DNA of 64,000 nucleotides from Actinophytocola xinjiangensis (GCF_001921215.1 NZ_MSIF01000036.1:1-64000), one strand, 5' to 3'; counted from the first letter of the stretch, positions 18,785 to 28,309 are shown. Notes: generated by a model from the letters alone, not told the origin. Numbers and translations are program-made.

Positions 18785-19830
18785 CGCACCTCCTGCCGGT
18801 TCATCCGCAGCACCAGCAGGAAGAACGGCGCGCCGGTGAACGCCGTGATCACGCCGATCGGCAGCTCGGCCGGGGCGAACGCGGTGCGCGCGATGTGGTC
18901 GGCGACGATCAGGAACACCGCCCCGCCGGCCAGCGACAGCGGGATCACCACCCGGTAGCTCGCGCCGGCCAGCAGCCGCACCACGTGCGGCACCACGATC
19001 CCGACGAACCCGATCAGCCCGCTCACCGACACCGCCGCCGCCGTCGCCAGCGAGGCCGCCAGCAGCACCACCACCCGCACCCGCCCGGGGCGCACGCCCA
19101 GCGACGCCGCCTCGTCGTCGCCGACCGCCAGCACGTCCAGCAGCCGCCCGCACAGGCACAGCACCACGCCGGCCAGCGCGATGTAGGGCACGGTCACCAG
19201 GATCTCGCGCCAGCCGGTGGTGTTCAGCCCGCCGAGCATCCAGCTGTAGACCTGTTTGATCGTGTCGGTGTTGAGCTGCTGGACGAACGTCTGGATCGCG
19301 GTCAGGAACGACGCCACCGCCACCCCGGCCAGCAGCAGCACCGCCGTGCCGCCGCCGGCCGAGCGGCCGAGCAGCCAGGTCAGGCCGACCCCACCGATCG
19401 CGCCGGCGAACGCCGCCAGCGGCAGCGGCCCGATCACCCAGCCGGTGACCTGCGGCGCGGCGACCACCACGATGGTGGCCGCCATGCCGGCACCGGCCGC
19501 CGCGCCCAGCAGGAACGGGTCGGCCAGCGGGTTGCGGAACACGCCCTGGAACGCCGCGCCGGCCATCGCCAGCGCGGCGCCGACCAGGCCGGCCAGCACG
19601 ATCCTGGGCAGCCGCACGTCCCACACGATCGCCGCCTCGGTGGCCGACAGCGGCGAGCGGCCGCCGGTCAGCTGGGCCCACACCTCCTGCGCGACCCTGG
19701 TCCAGCCCAGGTTCGCCGCGCCGAGCAGCATCGACACCGAGACCACGGCGACCAGCCCGACGAGCGCCACGGCGATCGCCAGCGGAGCGAGCCTGGTCGG
19801 GCGGATCCCCCGGTCCTGGCGCGCGCGCAT
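18781..19830 (-). CDS. btuC: Cobalamin-type ABC importer permease (FecCD family)
   Basis: Permease of 349 aa with about ten transmembrane segments. FecCD features include the helix-loop LPRIVLAGLVGAALAMAGAAFQGVFRNPLADP (residues ~75-107, shown by its ends LPRI and NPLADP), the cytoplasmic GDDEAASLGV and FVGIVVPHVVR motifs. The ATG at 19830 overlaps the stop of the binding-protein gene by 1 nt. It most likely forms a dimer with two ATPase subunits encoded next to it. Confidence 0.87.
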   Translation of the reverse strand: MRARQDRGIRPTRLAPLAIAVALVGLVAVVSVSMLLGAANLGWTRVAQEVWAQLTGGRSPLSATEAAIVWDVRLPRIVLAGLVGAALAMAGAAFQGVFRNPLADPFLLGAAAGAGMAATIVVVAAPQVTGWVIGPLPLAAFAGAIGGVGLTWLLGRSAGGGTAVLLLAGVAVASFLTAIQTFVQQLNTDTIKQVYSWMLGGLNTTGWREILVTVPYIALAGVVLCLCGRLLDVLAVGDDEAASLGVRPGRVRVVVLLAASLATAAAVSVSGLIGFVGIVVPHVVRLLAGASYRVVIPLSLAGGAVFLIVADHIARTAFAPAELPIGVITAFTGAPFFLLVLRMNRQEVR

Positions 19831-20783
19831 CAGCTGCCCTGGCTCGCCTTCTCGACGGCCTCGGCGATGTCGGCGGCCAGGTCGACCACCCGGGGCCCCC
19901 AGCGGGACGCCAGGTCGTCGTCCAGCGCGACGACGTTGCCGTCGCGGACCGCGCCCAGGGTGTTCCAGCCGGGGCGGGCGGCGACCGTCTCGGCGTTCTG
20001 GCCGCAGCACTTCACGTCCGCCAGGAAGATCAGGTCCGGGTCGGACTCGAGGATGTGCTCGACGGTCAGCTGCGGGTAGCCGCCCTGGTCGGTGTCGGCC
20101 GGGTCGGCGATGTTGGTCAGCCCGAACAGGCCGTACACCTGGCCGATGAACGTCTTCGACGTCGCGCTGAAGTACGTGGTGTCCAGCTCGTGGTAATAGG
20201 TCAGCGGCTCGCTGGGCTTCGGGGTGTCGGCGACGATCTTGTCCAGGTCGGCGCGCATCCGCCCGGCCAGGTCGGCGGCCTCCTGCGCGTGCCCGGTGGC
20301 CTTTCCGAGCAGCTCGACGCTGGCGTACAGGTCGTCCAGGGTCGCGGCGGCCGGCACGATCAGCACCTTGCGGTCGACCTTGGTGAGCGCGGCGGCGATG
20401 CCGTCGGTGTCGTCGGAGAGCACCACCAGGTCCGGGTCGTAGCCGACGATCGCCTCCACGTTGGGCGTGAGGCCCGACAGGTCGGTGCGCGGCGCGTCGG
20501 CCGGGAAGTTGGACTGGTCGTCGACCGCGACGACCTGGTCCCCGGCGCCGACGGCGTAGATCGTCTCGGTGTTGCTTGCCGACAGCGACACGATCTTGTC
20601 GGGCCGCTTGTCCAGGGTCAGCGGCTCGCCCTGCGCGGGCGTGAGCGTGACCGGGAAGTCGGCCTGGTCCTGCGCTGCGGGCGGCTGGTCGTCCTCGGCG
20701 CGTTCGGCGCAGCCGGCCAGCGCCAGCGCGCCGGTGAGGGCGAGGACCGTCAGGCGTCGCACGCGCCTGCGGGGAAGGGACAT
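19830..20783 (-). CDS. btuF: Cobalamin-type ABC substrate-binding lipoprotein
   Basis: A 317-aa extracellular binding protein. The N-terminus is a lipoprotein signal with lipobox LAGC after a short Arg-rich stretch. The class III (BtuF/FecB) fold is indicated by KIVSLSASNTETIYAVGAG, the EAIVGYDPDLVV segment and the long middle helix region. The ATG at 20783 has GAGGTGG 5 nt ahead, and that site is part of a predicted sequestering hairpin of the riboswitch. The gene heads the operon. Confidence 0.88.
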   Translation of the reverse strand: MSLPRRRVRRLTVLALTGALALAGCAERAEDDQPPAAQDQADFPVTLTPAQGEPLTLDKRPDKIVSLSASNTETIYAVGAGDQVVAVDDQSNFPADAPRTDLSGLTPNVEAIVGYDPDLVVLSDDTDGIAAALTKVDRKVLIVPAAATLDDLYASVELLGKATGHAQEAADLAGRMRADLDKIVADTPKPSEPLTYYHELDTTYFSATSKTFIGQVYGLFGLTNIADPADTDQGGYPQLTVEHILESDPDLIFLADVKCCGQNAETVAARPGWNTLGAVRDGNVVALDDDLASRWGPRVVDLAADIAEAVEKASQGS

Positions 20784-21005
20784 GGGGACCACCTCGGGAG
20801 GTTCGGCCGGCGTCGGGCCGGCGCGCGCCTTGAGGTGGCGGGACGCCGCATCCCTGCACCGGGGGCGGTTGGCGTCGACGCGGGGAGCGGTAGGCGACCT
20901 GGCTCGGGCGCCGCGTACGCGGGGCCTCCACAGTTGCGGGACAGCGCCGGGTTCACACCGGACTTCGCTACCACCTGCCGCGACCCCGGTTGGGCCGCGG
21001 ACTGT
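20784..21005 (-). ncRNA. Cobalamin (B12) riboswitch with ribosome-site sequestering hairpin
   Basis: Read on the minus strand, the leader holds the classic core GAAGTCCGGTGTGAACCCGG, then GCTGTCCCGCAACTGT, and the B12 box GAGCCAGGTCGCCTACC (about 20887-20905). Downstream, CCACCTC (20838-20832) can pair with the ribosome site GAGGTGG (20795-20789), closing a hairpin whose inner stem is GCCGGC/GCCGGC (20822-20817 with 20811-20806). This suggests control of translation: bound cobalamin favours the hairpin and shuts off the transporter. Confidence 0.92.
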
Positions 21006-21134
21006 TCGCGTCACCGGTCAAGCACGTGACCAGCAGCAGGACGCTACCACCCCGGCGACTGCCACCGCGGCTGGCCGGATACGAGGGTTGTTTGTCATTG
21101 CGGACACGCCGCCCGCTCCCACAGGATGGACGGC

Positions 21135-22106
21135 ATGGCCCCCCGTTCCGTCGTGCTCGTCGCGTACTCCGGTGTGCAGCTGCTCGATGTCGCGGGTCCG
21201 CTGGAGGTCTTCCGGGCCGCCGCGGACGTCGTCGCGGACTCGTACACCGTCGAGCTGGTCGCCAACGAGCCGGTGATGACCTCCGGCGGACTCCCGCTGA
21301 CCATGGACGGCCCGCTGCCCGACCGGGCCGACATCGACACCCTGGTCGTCGCCGGCGGTCCCGGGGTGCGGCAGGCGCTGTTCGACGAGCGGCTGGTCGC
21401 CTGGATCAGAACCAACGCCCAGCGTTCCCGGCGGGTCACCTCGGTGTGCACCGGGTCGCTGCTGCTGGGTCGGGCCGGGCTGCTCGACGGCCGCCGGGCC
21501 ACCACGCACTGGGTGGCGACCGGCACGATGTCCGAGCTGTTCCCGAAGGTCAGCGTCGAGTCCGACCAGGTCTTCGTGCGCGACGGCAACGTGTGGACCT
21601 CGGCCGGGGTCACCACCGGCATGGACCTCGCGCTGGCGCTGGTCGAGGAGGACCTCGGCCGAGACGTCGCGCTGGAGGTCGCCCGGTGGCTGGTCTGGTT
21701 CGTGCACCGCCCTGGCGGGCAGACGCAGTTCAGCGGGCCGCTGGTCGACGAGCCAAGCGGGCTGCTGCGCGAGGTCCAGGAGTGGGTCCTGGCCAACCTC
21801 GGCGCCGACCTGCGGGTCGACGTGCTGGCCGAGCACGCGCACATGAGCCCCCGCAACTTCGCCCGGATCTTCCGCCGGGAGGTCGGGCTGACCCCGGGGG
21901 CCTACGTGGAGCGGGCGCGGGTCGAGGCGGCCAGGCGCGCGCTGCTCGACCGGTCCGACGGGGTGGAGACGGTGGCGGCCCGCTGCGGGTTCGGCACCGC
22001 CGAGACGATGCGCCGCGCGTTCCACCGACAGCTGGGGGTGGGGCCGGCGGAGTACCGGCAGCGGTTCCGGCGCACCGCGCACCCGGTCGGTGCGGCCAAC
22101 ACCTGA
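21135..22106 (+). CDS. GlxA-family AraC transcriptional regulator (DJ-1/PfpI-AraC)
   Basis: A regulator of 323 aa with an N-terminal DJ-1/PfpI-like domain (residues ~1-180; VLVAYSGVQLLDVAGPLEVF, the Cys elbow SVCTGSLLLG and TTHW) and a C-terminal AraC domain with two HTHs (ARIFRREVGLTPGAYVE; VAARCGFGTAETMRRAFHRQ). The ATG at 21135 has an ACAGGA ribosome site; an in-frame ATG lies at 21126. Members respond to small metabolites, but the ligand is unknown. The next gene encodes a stand-alone PfpI protein 9 bp away, a frequent pair. Confidence 0.93.
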   Translation: MAPRSVVLVAYSGVQLLDVAGPLEVFRAAADVVADSYTVELVANEPVMTSGGLPLTMDGPLPDRADIDTLVVAGGPGVRQALFDERLVAWIRTNAQRSRRVTSVCTGSLLLGRAGLLDGRRATTHWVATGTMSELFPKVSVESDQVFVRDGNVWTSAGVTTGMDLALALVEEDLGRDVALEVARWLVWFVHRPGGQTQFSGPLVDEPSGLLREVQEWVLANLGADLRVDVLAEHAHMSPRNFARIFRREVGLTPGAYVERARVEAARRALLDRSDGVETVAARCGFGTAETMRRAFHRQLGVGPAEYRQRFRRTAHPVGAANT

Positions 22107-22115
22107 GGGAGAACA

Positions 22116-22772
22116 GTGGACAAAGCGTTGGACAGAACGTTGGACATCGCGTTCGTGCTCTACGACAACCTGACCGCGCTCGACCTGGTCGGGCCCTACG
22201 AGACGCTGAGCTGGCACCCGGCGGCGACCCCGCACTTCGTCGCCGAGCAGACCGGCCCGGTGTACACCGACAACGGCCTGGTCATGCACGCCACCACCAC
22301 CTTCGCGGATCTGGCGGCCCCGGACGTGATCGTCGTGCCGGGCAGCTCCCGGTTCGTCGACGCGCTGGAGGACACCGTGCTGCTGGACTGGCTGCGGGCC
22401 GCGCACCCGCACGCCACCTGGACCGCGTCGGTGTGCACCGGCTCGACCCTGCTCGCCAAGGCGGGGATCCTCACCGGCCGGCCGGCCACCACGCACTGGG
22501 GGGCGCGCGAGCTGTTGGGCTCGCTCGGTGCGGTGGTCAGCCACGAGCGGGTGGTGATCGACGGTTCGGTGATCACCGGCGCGGGGGTGTCGGCGGGGAT
22601 CGACCTCGGGTTGACCCTGTCGGCGGAGATCTGGGGGGAGGAGGCGGCCCGGGCCGTACAGCTCATGCTCGAGTACGACCCGCGGCCGCCATTCGACAGC
22701 GGCTCGCCGGACAAGGCCGGGCCGGAGCTGATGGCCAAGGTCGGCCAGCTGCTCTCGCCCCGGTCCGGCTAG
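22116..22772 (+). CDS. DJ-1/PfpI family protein (isonitrile-hydratase-like)
   Basis: A 218-aa class I glutamine-amidotransferase-like protein. The opening FVLYDNLTALDLVGPYETL, the nucleophile elbow SVCTGSTLLAKAG with Cys, and TTHWGARELL are features shared with isonitrile hydratase (InhA) and GlxA N-domains. No AraC domain. GTG at 22116 follows GGGAGA. It is probably in one operon with the regulator before it, which may control it. The actual substrate is not determinable. Its last 4 bp overlap the convergent lacI-type gene. Confidence 0.9.
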   Translation: MDKALDRTLDIAFVLYDNLTALDLVGPYETLSWHPAATPHFVAEQTGPVYTDNGLVMHATTTFADLAAPDVIVVPGSSRFVDALEDTVLLDWLRAAHPHATWTASVCTGSTLLAKAGILTGRPATTHWGARELLGSLGAVVSHERVVIDGSVITGAGVSAGIDLGLTLSAEIWGEEAARAVQLMLEYDPRPPFDSGSPDKAGPELMAKVGQLLSPRSG

Positions 22773-23791
22773 GCCGACTCGCGGGCGACCAGTTCGGTCG
22801 GCAGCACCACCGGGTCGGCCACCGGGTCGCCGCCGATCTGGGTCAGCAGCAGCTCGGTCATCGTCCGCGCCTGGTCGATGATCGGCTGGTGGATCGTGGT
22901 CAGCGGCGGCTCGGTGTGCCGGGCCAGCTCGATGTCGTCGTAGCCCACGACCGCCACGTCGGTGGGGACCGCGCGGCCGGCCGCGCGCAGCGCCCGCAGC
23001 GCACCGACGGCCATCAGGTCGTTGGCGGCGAACACGCCGTCCAGGTCCGGGTGGCGGGCGAGCAGCGCGGCCATCGCCTGCTCGCCCGACTCCCGGGTGA
23101 AGTCGCCGTACACCACGCGGTCGGCCTTGCGCCCGGCCGAGGCCAGCGCCCGCCGGTAGCCGCCGAGCCGGTCGGAGCCGGCGGTCATGTCCTGCGGGCC
23201 GGCGATCGTGGCGATCCGCCGCCGGCCGCCGGCCAGCAGGTGCTCGGCCGCCAGCTGCGCGCCGCCGACGTTGTCGACGTCGACGTAGGTCAGGCCGGGC
23301 AGGTGCCGCTGCGGCCGGCCGCCGACGACGGTCGGGATGCCTGCGTCGAGCAGCAGCCCGGGCAGCGGGTCGTCGCCGTGCATGGACGCCAGCAGCACGC
23401 CGTCGACGTGGCCGCTGCGCACGTAGTCGGCCAGCCGGGCGTGCTCGGCGTCGTTGCGCGCGTTCACCAGCACCAGCTGCACGCCGGTGCCGACCAGGGT
23501 CTGGCTGGTGGCGATGATGATGTTGCCCAGGTACGGGTCGGCGAGCACGGTGGCGTCCGGCTCCCGCATCACCAGGGCGATCGAGTCGGTCCGGCGCATC
23601 ACCAGGCTGCGGGCCGCGCGGTTGGGGACGTAGCCGAGGCGGTCGATCGCGGACGACACCGCGTCCTTGACCTCGGGGGACACCCGGGGGGAACCGTTGA
23701 TCACCCGGGACACCGTGGCCCGGGAGACCCCCGCCTCCGCGGCCACCGTGTCCAGGGTCGGCTTGCGCCGTTGTGGGAACGCCGCGCTCAT
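22769..23791 (-). CDS. LacI-family repressor of the beta-glucan locus (CebR-like)
   Basis: A 340-aa regulator: N-terminal HTH at residues ~10-32 (TLDTVAAEAGVSRATVSRVI), hinge with NRAARSLV, and a periplasmic-binding-protein-like sugar sensor ending in TTIHQPI and VLPTELVARES. It is the last gene of the sugar-transport operon, 8 bp after the glucosidase stop. Two ceb-type operators lie ahead of the binding-protein gene and ahead of the GH16 gene, so it probably represses both and is released by a beta-linked disaccharide. CebR of Streptomyces binds TGGGAGCGCTCCCA. Confidence 0.93.
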   Translation of the reverse strand: MSAAFPQRRKPTLDTVAAEAGVSRATVSRVINGSPRVSPEVKDAVSSAIDRLGYVPNRAARSLVMRRTDSIALVMREPDATVLADPYLGNIIIATSQTLVGTGVQLVLVNARNDAEHARLADYVRSGHVDGVLLASMHGDDPLPGLLLDAGIPTVVGGRPQRHLPGLTYVDVDNVGGAQLAAEHLLAGGRRRIATIAGPQDMTAGSDRLGGYRRALASAGRKADRVVYGDFTRESGEQAMAALLARHPDLDGVFAANDLMAVGALRALRAAGRAVPTDVAVVGYDDIELARHTEPPLTTIHQPIIDQARTMTELLLTQIGGDPVADPVVLPTELVARESA

Positions 23792-23799
23792 TCAGGAAC

Positions 23800-25182
23800 T
23801 CATTCGGGGTCGAAGCCGTTCGTCGTGATCACCTCGCGGTACCAGTGTGCGCTGTCCTTCCACACCCGGCGCTGGGTCGGGTAGTCCACGTGGACGATGC
23901 CGAAGCGCTTCGAGTAGCCGTGTGCCCACTCGAAGTTGTCCAGCAGCGACCACACGAAGTATCCCCGAAGGTCGATGCCGGCCTCGATCGCCTCGTGCAC
24001 CACCCGCAGATGGTCCCGCAGGTAGGCGATCCGCTCGTGATCATGGACGTGGTCACCGGCGCCGTCGGCGGCCAGCTCGTCGTCGAACGCCGCGCCGTTC
24101 TCGGTGATCATCAGCGGCATCGGAGCGTAGTCCTCGTGCACCCGCCGCAGCACCGCCCGCAGCCCGCGCGAGTCGATCGCCCAACCCATCGCGGTCGCCG
24201 GCCCCGGCTGGTCGACGAACCGGACGTCCTCGCACGCCGGCCACGGCGATGGCCCCGGCCGGCGCTCGCCGGTGTCGACCAGCGTGGGGGAGTAGTAGTT
24301 GACGCCCAGCACGTCGATCGGCGACGAGATGACCTTCAGGTCGCCGCTCACCACGAACGACCAGTCGGTCACCGCCGCGGTGTCGCGCAGCACGTCGGTG
24401 GGGTAGCTGGCGCGCAGCAGCGGGTCCAGGAACATCCGGTTGGCCAGCCCGTCGACCCGCCGGGCCGCGTCGGCCGCCGCCGGGGTGTCGCCGGCGGGCA
24501 GCACGGCCGCCAGGTTCAGCGTGATCGACACCCGCGCGTCGGCCGGCAGCGCGCTGCGCAGCGCCCGGGTGCCGTAGCCGTGGGCCAGCAGCAGGTGGTG
24601 GGCGACCCGCAGCGCGGTCTCCTGGTCGGGCAGTCCCGGCGCGTGCTCGCCGGAGCCGTAGCCGAGGAACGCCGAGCACCACGGCTCGTTGAGCGTGGTC
24701 CACAGCGGCACCCGGTCACCGAGCCGTTCCCCGACCAGCATCGCGTAGTCGGCGAAGCGGGCGGCGGTGTCGCGCACCACCCAGCCGCCGTAGTCCTGCA
24801 GCTCCTGGGGCAGGTCCCAGTGGTAGAGCGTCAGCACCGGGGTGATGCCCTTGGCCACCAGTTCGTCCACCAGCCGGTCGTAGTGGTCAAGGCCGGCGGC
24901 GTTGGCCGGGCCCTTGCCGGAGGGCTGGACCCTGGGCCAGGACACCGAGAACCGGTAGGCCGGGAGGCCGAGGTCGGCCATCATCGCCACGTCCTGCCGG
25001 TAGCGGCGGTAGTGGTCGGCCGCCACGTCACCGGTGTCGCCGCCGGTGACCCGCCCCGGCGTGCGCGCGAACGTGTCCCAGATGGACGGTCCGCGCCCGT
25101 CGGCGGTCGCCGAGCCCTCGACCTGGTAGGCCGCGGTGGCCGCACCCCACACGAAGTCCTCGGGGAACGTCAGTCTGGTCAT
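23800..25182 (-). CDS. GH1 beta-glucosidase, intracellular
   Basis: A glycoside hydrolase family 1 enzyme of 460 aa without a signal peptide. The acid/base Glu is in TLNEPW and the nucleophile in ITENGAAF; the N-terminal [14 protein letters not shown] is diagnostic. It should cut imported beta-glucosides (cellobiose, laminaribiose or longer) to glucose. The ATG at 25182 overlaps the permease stop by 4 nt, so it belongs to the transporter operon, as bglC does in the Streptomyces ceb cluster. Confidence 0.95.
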   Translation of the reverse strand: MTRLTFPEDFVWGAATAAYQVEGSATADGRGPSIWDTFARTPGRVTGGDTGDVAADHYRRYRQDVAMMADLGLPAYRFSVSWPRVQPSGKGPANAAGLDHYDRLVDELVAKGITPVLTLYHWDLPQELQDYGGWVVRDTAARFADYAMLVGERLGDRVPLWTTLNEPWCSAFLGYGSGEHAPGLPDQETALRVAHHLLLAHGYGTRALRSALPADARVSITLNLAAVLPAGDTPAAADAARRVDGLANRMFLDPLLRASYPTDVLRDTAAVTDWSFVVSGDLKVISSPIDVLGVNYYSPTLVDTGERRPGPSPWPACEDVRFVDQPGPATAMGWAIDSRGLRAVLRRVHEDYAPMPLMITENGAAFDDELAADGAGDHVHDHERIAYLRDHLRVVHEAIEAGIDLRGYFVWSLLDNFEWAHGYSKRFGIVHVDYPTQRRVWKDSAHWYREVITTNGFDPE

Positions 25183-26015
25183 CCCTTCACCGCCCCTTGC
25201 ATGATTCCTCCGATGATCTGTCGGCCGAGCAGCAGGAACACGATCAGCATCGGGAAGGTCGCGATCACCGTGCCGGCCAGCACCAGCGAGTAGTCGACCT
25301 CGATGCCGCTCGCGGTGTTCGCGATCGCCACCTGGACCGTCGGGTTCTGGGTGTTGAGCAGGATCAGCGGCCAGAACAGGTCGTTCCAGTAGGTGATGAA
25401 CGTGAGCAGCCCCAGTACCGCCGCCCCCGGCCGCGCGATCGGCAGCACCACGCTCCAGTAGATCCGCAACGTGGTGGCGCCGTCCACCCTTCCGGCCTCC
25501 AACAGTTCGGTGGGCATGGCGGAGGTCAGGTACTGGCGCATGAAGAACACACCGAACGCGCTCATCAGCGCCGGCACGATCACCCCGCGCAGGTCGTTGG
25601 CCCAGCCGAACCACTGGGTCACCATGATGTACAGCGGGATGATCGCCAGCTGGGTGGGCACCAGCATGGTCGCCACCACCGAGGTGAACAGCGCGCCGCT
25701 GCCCCGGAAGGTCAGCTTGGCGAAGGCGAAGCCGGCCAGCGTCGAGGTGAACACCACCGACGCGGTGATCGTGCCGGCCACGATCACCGAGTTCGTCAGT
25801 GCCAGCCCGAAGTTGCCCTGGTCGAAGGCGGCGGCCAGGTTGTCGAACAGGTTGCCGCCGGGCACCAGCGGCGGCGGGTAGTGCCCGACGGCCGACTGGT
25901 CCCGGGAGGAGACCACGATCGACCAGTACAGCGGGAAGATCGAGACCACCACGATCCCGAACAGGATCGCGTAGGTGCCCCAGCGGGGCTGGTCGGGTGC
26001 GCGGCGGGTCGCCAT
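25179..26015 (-). CDS. Carbohydrate ABC importer permease, MalG/CebG type
   Basis: Inner-membrane permease of 278 aa, six transmembrane segments, with the EAA loop [23 protein letters not shown] read as residues ~170-193 (Glu-Ala-x3-Gly-Ala pattern). It is closest in layout to CUT1 sugar importers. It pairs with the MalF-type permease encoded just before it (1-bp gap). No ATPase gene is in the operon; actinomycete CUT1 importers commonly share the MsiK ATPase encoded elsewhere. Confidence 0.94.
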   Translation of the reverse strand: MATRRAPDQPRWGTYAILFGIVVVSIFPLYWSIVVSSRDQSAVGHYPPPLVPGGNLFDNLAAAFDQGNFGLALTNSVIVAGTITASVVFTSTLAGFAFAKLTFRGSGALFTSVVATMLVPTQLAIIPLYIMVTQWFGWANDLRGVIVPALMSAFGVFFMRQYLTSAMPTELLEAGRVDGATTLRIYWSVVLPIARPGAAVLGLLTFITYWNDLFWPLILLNTQNPTVQVAIANTASGIEVDYSLVLAGTVIATFPMLIVFLLLGRQIIGGIMQGAVKG

Positions 26016-26016
26016 G

Positions 26017-26934
26017 TCAGTCCTCCGACCTGATCCGGCGCGCCAGCAGGAAGTTCACCAGCGCGATCACCACCGTCACTCCGAACAGCGTCCAGGCGAT
26101 GGCGGCCGCGTAGCCGTAGCGGCCGTTGGTCCAGAACTGCTGGTACAGGTAGAGGACCACGGTCTGGAACTGCCGGTCCGAGCCGCCGTTGTTGTTGCGC
26201 GTGGTGTCGAACAGGAACGGTTCGGCGAACAGTTGCAGCGCGCCGATGGTGGACACCACGACGGTGAAGATGATCGTCGGCCGCAAAGCGGGGATGGTGA
26301 TGTAGCGGAACTGCTGCCAGCGGCTGGCGCCGTCGATGGACGCGGACTCGTAGCGCTCGTAGGGGATGGTCTGCATGGCCGCCAGGTAGATCAGCGCGTT
26401 GTAGCCGGTCCAGTGCCAGGTGACCATGGCCGAGACCGCGAGCCACGACGCCCACTTCTCGGCCCGCCAGTCGATCGGGTTCTCGGTGAACGGCGCGAGG
26501 AACCAGTTCAGCAGCCCGAAGTCGCGGGCGAAGATCTGGTTGAAGATCAGCGCCACCGCCGCGACCGAGGTGATGTAGGGGACCAGCACACCCATCCGCA
26601 GCAGCAGCCGCCCGCGCAGCCGGTAGTTGAGCAGGTGGGCGATCCCCAGCGCCAGCAGCAGCTGCGGCACGGTCGACACCAGGCCGATGCCGAACGTGTT
26701 GATCAGCGCGTTGTGGAAGTTCTCGTCGCCGAACAGGTTCTGGTAGTTCTCCAGGCCGACCGACTCGTCCTCGCTGCCCGCCCGCCGGGGGCTCCACGCC
26801 GTGGTCGAGATGAACGCGGTGTAGGCCATGGGGAACAGGCCGAACACCGCGAACAGCCCGAAGAACGGCAGCACGTAGAGGTAGGGCGAGCCCTTGAGGT
26901 CGAACCGGTACAGCCTGGAGCGGAGCTTCTCCAC
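26017..26934 (-). CDS. Carbohydrate ABC importer permease, MalF/CebF type
   Basis: First permease of the CUT1 importer, 305 aa with six membrane helices. The N-terminal loop FLFVLPF-like YLYVLPFFGLFAVFGLFP and the EAA loop ERYESASIDGASRWQQF are typical. The GTG at 26934 lies 7 bp after the binding-protein stop. Together with the MalG-type subunit it takes the oligosaccharide handed over by the lipoprotein. Confidence 0.94.
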   Translation of the reverse strand: MEKLRSRLYRFDLKGSPYLYVLPFFGLFAVFGLFPMAYTAFISTTAWSPRRAGSEDESVGLENYQNLFGDENFHNALINTFGIGLVSTVPQLLLALGIAHLLNYRLRGRLLLRMGVLVPYITSVAAVALIFNQIFARDFGLLNWFLAPFTENPIDWRAEKWASWLAVSAMVTWHWTGYNALIYLAAMQTIPYERYESASIDGASRWQQFRYITIPALRPTIIFTVVVSTIGALQLFAEPFLFDTTRNNNGGSDRQFQTVVLYLYQQFWTNGRYGYAAAIAWTLFGVTVVIALVNFLLARRIRSED

Positions 26935-26941
26935 GCGTTCG

Positions 26942-28225
26942 TCATCCCTCGCCGGCGGCGGCCTGGATGTCCTTCATCGCCGACTCCCAGGCCTGGTCGG
27001 GGTCGGTGCCCTGTTCGACGCTGTTGAGCGCGCCGGCGAAGGTGTTGCCGATGACGCCGCTCTGCGGGCCGTAGACCTGCACCGGCGCGTTCTCCAGCGA
27101 CGCGGGGAAGATCGTGCCGGCGGGCGCGCCGGAGAAGAACTCCGAGGTGTAGTCGGCGATCTCGGGATCGGTCCAGGTGCTGGTCTGGCTGGGGAAGTTG
27201 CCGATCATCTTGTACAGCTCGATGTTCTGCTCGGGGGAGGTCAGCCACTTCGCGAGCTCGGCGGCGGCGTCGGTGTTGGCGCCCTGCGCCGGCACGGTCA
27301 CGTACGAGCCGCCCCAGTTGCCAGAGCCGCCGGGGATGGTGGCGATGTCCCACTTGCCGGAGGTGTCGGCGGCGTTGGCCTGGATGTAGCCCATCATCCA
27401 GGCGGGGCAGGTGATCGTGGCGAACTGGCCCTGCTGGAAGCCGGTGTTCCACTCGGGGGAGAACTCGGCGAGCGCGGCCGACTGGCCCTTCTCGATGGCG
27501 TCCACGGTCAGGTCCCAGGCGTCGCGCACGACCGGGTTCTTCTCGACGATCAGGGTGCCCTCGGCATCGTAGTAGGTCTGCGCCTCGTTGCCGAGCACGC
27601 CGGTGAACACGTGCCCGCCGGCGTCGAACCACTTGACCTTCGGCGAGTTCGCCAGGAACCGGTCGCCGGTGGCGACGTAGTCCTCCCAGGTCGGCCAGAG
27701 CGCGGAGACCTGTTCGCGGTCGGTGGGCAGGCCGGCGGCGGCGAACAGGTCGGTGCGGTAGCACATGGCCAGCCCGCCGATGTCGGTCGGCAGGCCGATC
27801 AGCGTGCCACCGTCCGGGGTGGACGCGCGCGCCACGGTGGACTCGGTCCACTGGGAGCTGTCGACGCCGTGGTCGTTGAAGTTCACGAACTTGTCCGGCT
27901 GGCCGATGTAGCCCGAGACCTGTCCGACCTCGATGACTTCGAGGTCGGCGGTGCCGGAGCCGGCGGTGAGCCGGGCCTGGAGGTTCTGGTGGTGGGTGCC
28001 GAAGTCGCTGCGGTTCTCGACGATGGTGACGTTGTCGTGGGCGGCCTCGTAGGCGTCGTAGAGGGAGCGGTTGTCGGGTAAGGAGAAGTTGTCGCCGTAG
28101 ACGTTGATCGTCAGGGTGATCTCGGCGTTGGGGTCGGCGGCCTCCTCGCCGCCGCACGCGGTGAGCACGATGGCGCTCACCGCCGCGAGCGCGAGAGCGC
28201 TGCCGGGTCGTCGTGACGTACGCAT
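26942..28225 (-). CDS. Oligosaccharide-binding lipoprotein, CebE type
   Basis: An extracellular solute-binding protein (family 1) of 427 aa with lipobox LTAC followed by GGEEAADPN. It captures sugar for the two permeases encoded after it. The sequence order binding protein, MalF, MalG, GH1, LacI copies the cellobiose/cellotriose (ceb) cluster of Streptomyces, but the nearby GH16 enzyme suggests that beta-1,3-glucan oligosaccharides may be the ligand instead. GGAGG lies 5 nt ahead of the ATG, and a palindromic operator immediately upstream of that. Confidence 0.92.
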   Translation of the reverse strand: MRTSRRPGSALALAAVSAIVLTACGGEEAADPNAEITLTINVYGDNFSLPDNRSLYDAYEAAHDNVTIVENRSDFGTHHQNLQARLTAGSGTADLEVIEVGQVSGYIGQPDKFVNFNDHGVDSSQWTESTVARASTPDGGTLIGLPTDIGGLAMCYRTDLFAAAGLPTDREQVSALWPTWEDYVATGDRFLANSPKVKWFDAGGHVFTGVLGNEAQTYYDAEGTLIVEKNPVVRDAWDLTVDAIEKGQSAALAEFSPEWNTGFQQGQFATITCPAWMMGYIQANAADTSGKWDIATIPGGSGNWGGSYVTVPAQGANTDAAAELAKWLTSPEQNIELYKMIGNFPSQTSTWTDPEIADYTSEFFSGAPAGTIFPASLENAPVQVYGPQSGVIGNTFAGALNSVEQGTDPDQAWESAMKDIQAAAGEG

Positions 28226-28236
28226 GGTGTCCTCCG

Positions 28237-28250
28237 TGAGAGCGCTCTCA
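28237..28250. promoter_or_regulatory. LacI/CebR-type operator before the transport operon
   Basis: TGAGAGCGCTCTCA is a perfect 14-bp palindrome, matching the CebR consensus TGGGAGCGCTCCCA except for one base per arm. It lies 11 bp ahead of the binding-protein start codon, where a bound repressor would block the operon. Confidence 0.88.
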
Positions 28251-28269
28251 TCGATGGGTCGAAAACTGT

Positions 28270-28309
28270 CCGGCTCCCCGCACCCGAGACGACGGGTGCG
28301 GGGAGCCGG
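28270..28309 (-). terminator. Strong hairpin between GH16 and transport operon
   Basis: A perfect 17-bp stem (28270-28286 with 28293-28309) and a 6-nt loop follow the GH16 stop. It probably ends the GH16 transcript, so the GH16 gene and the transport operon need their own promoters. There is no U-run, as usual in actinomycetes. Confidence 0.85.
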
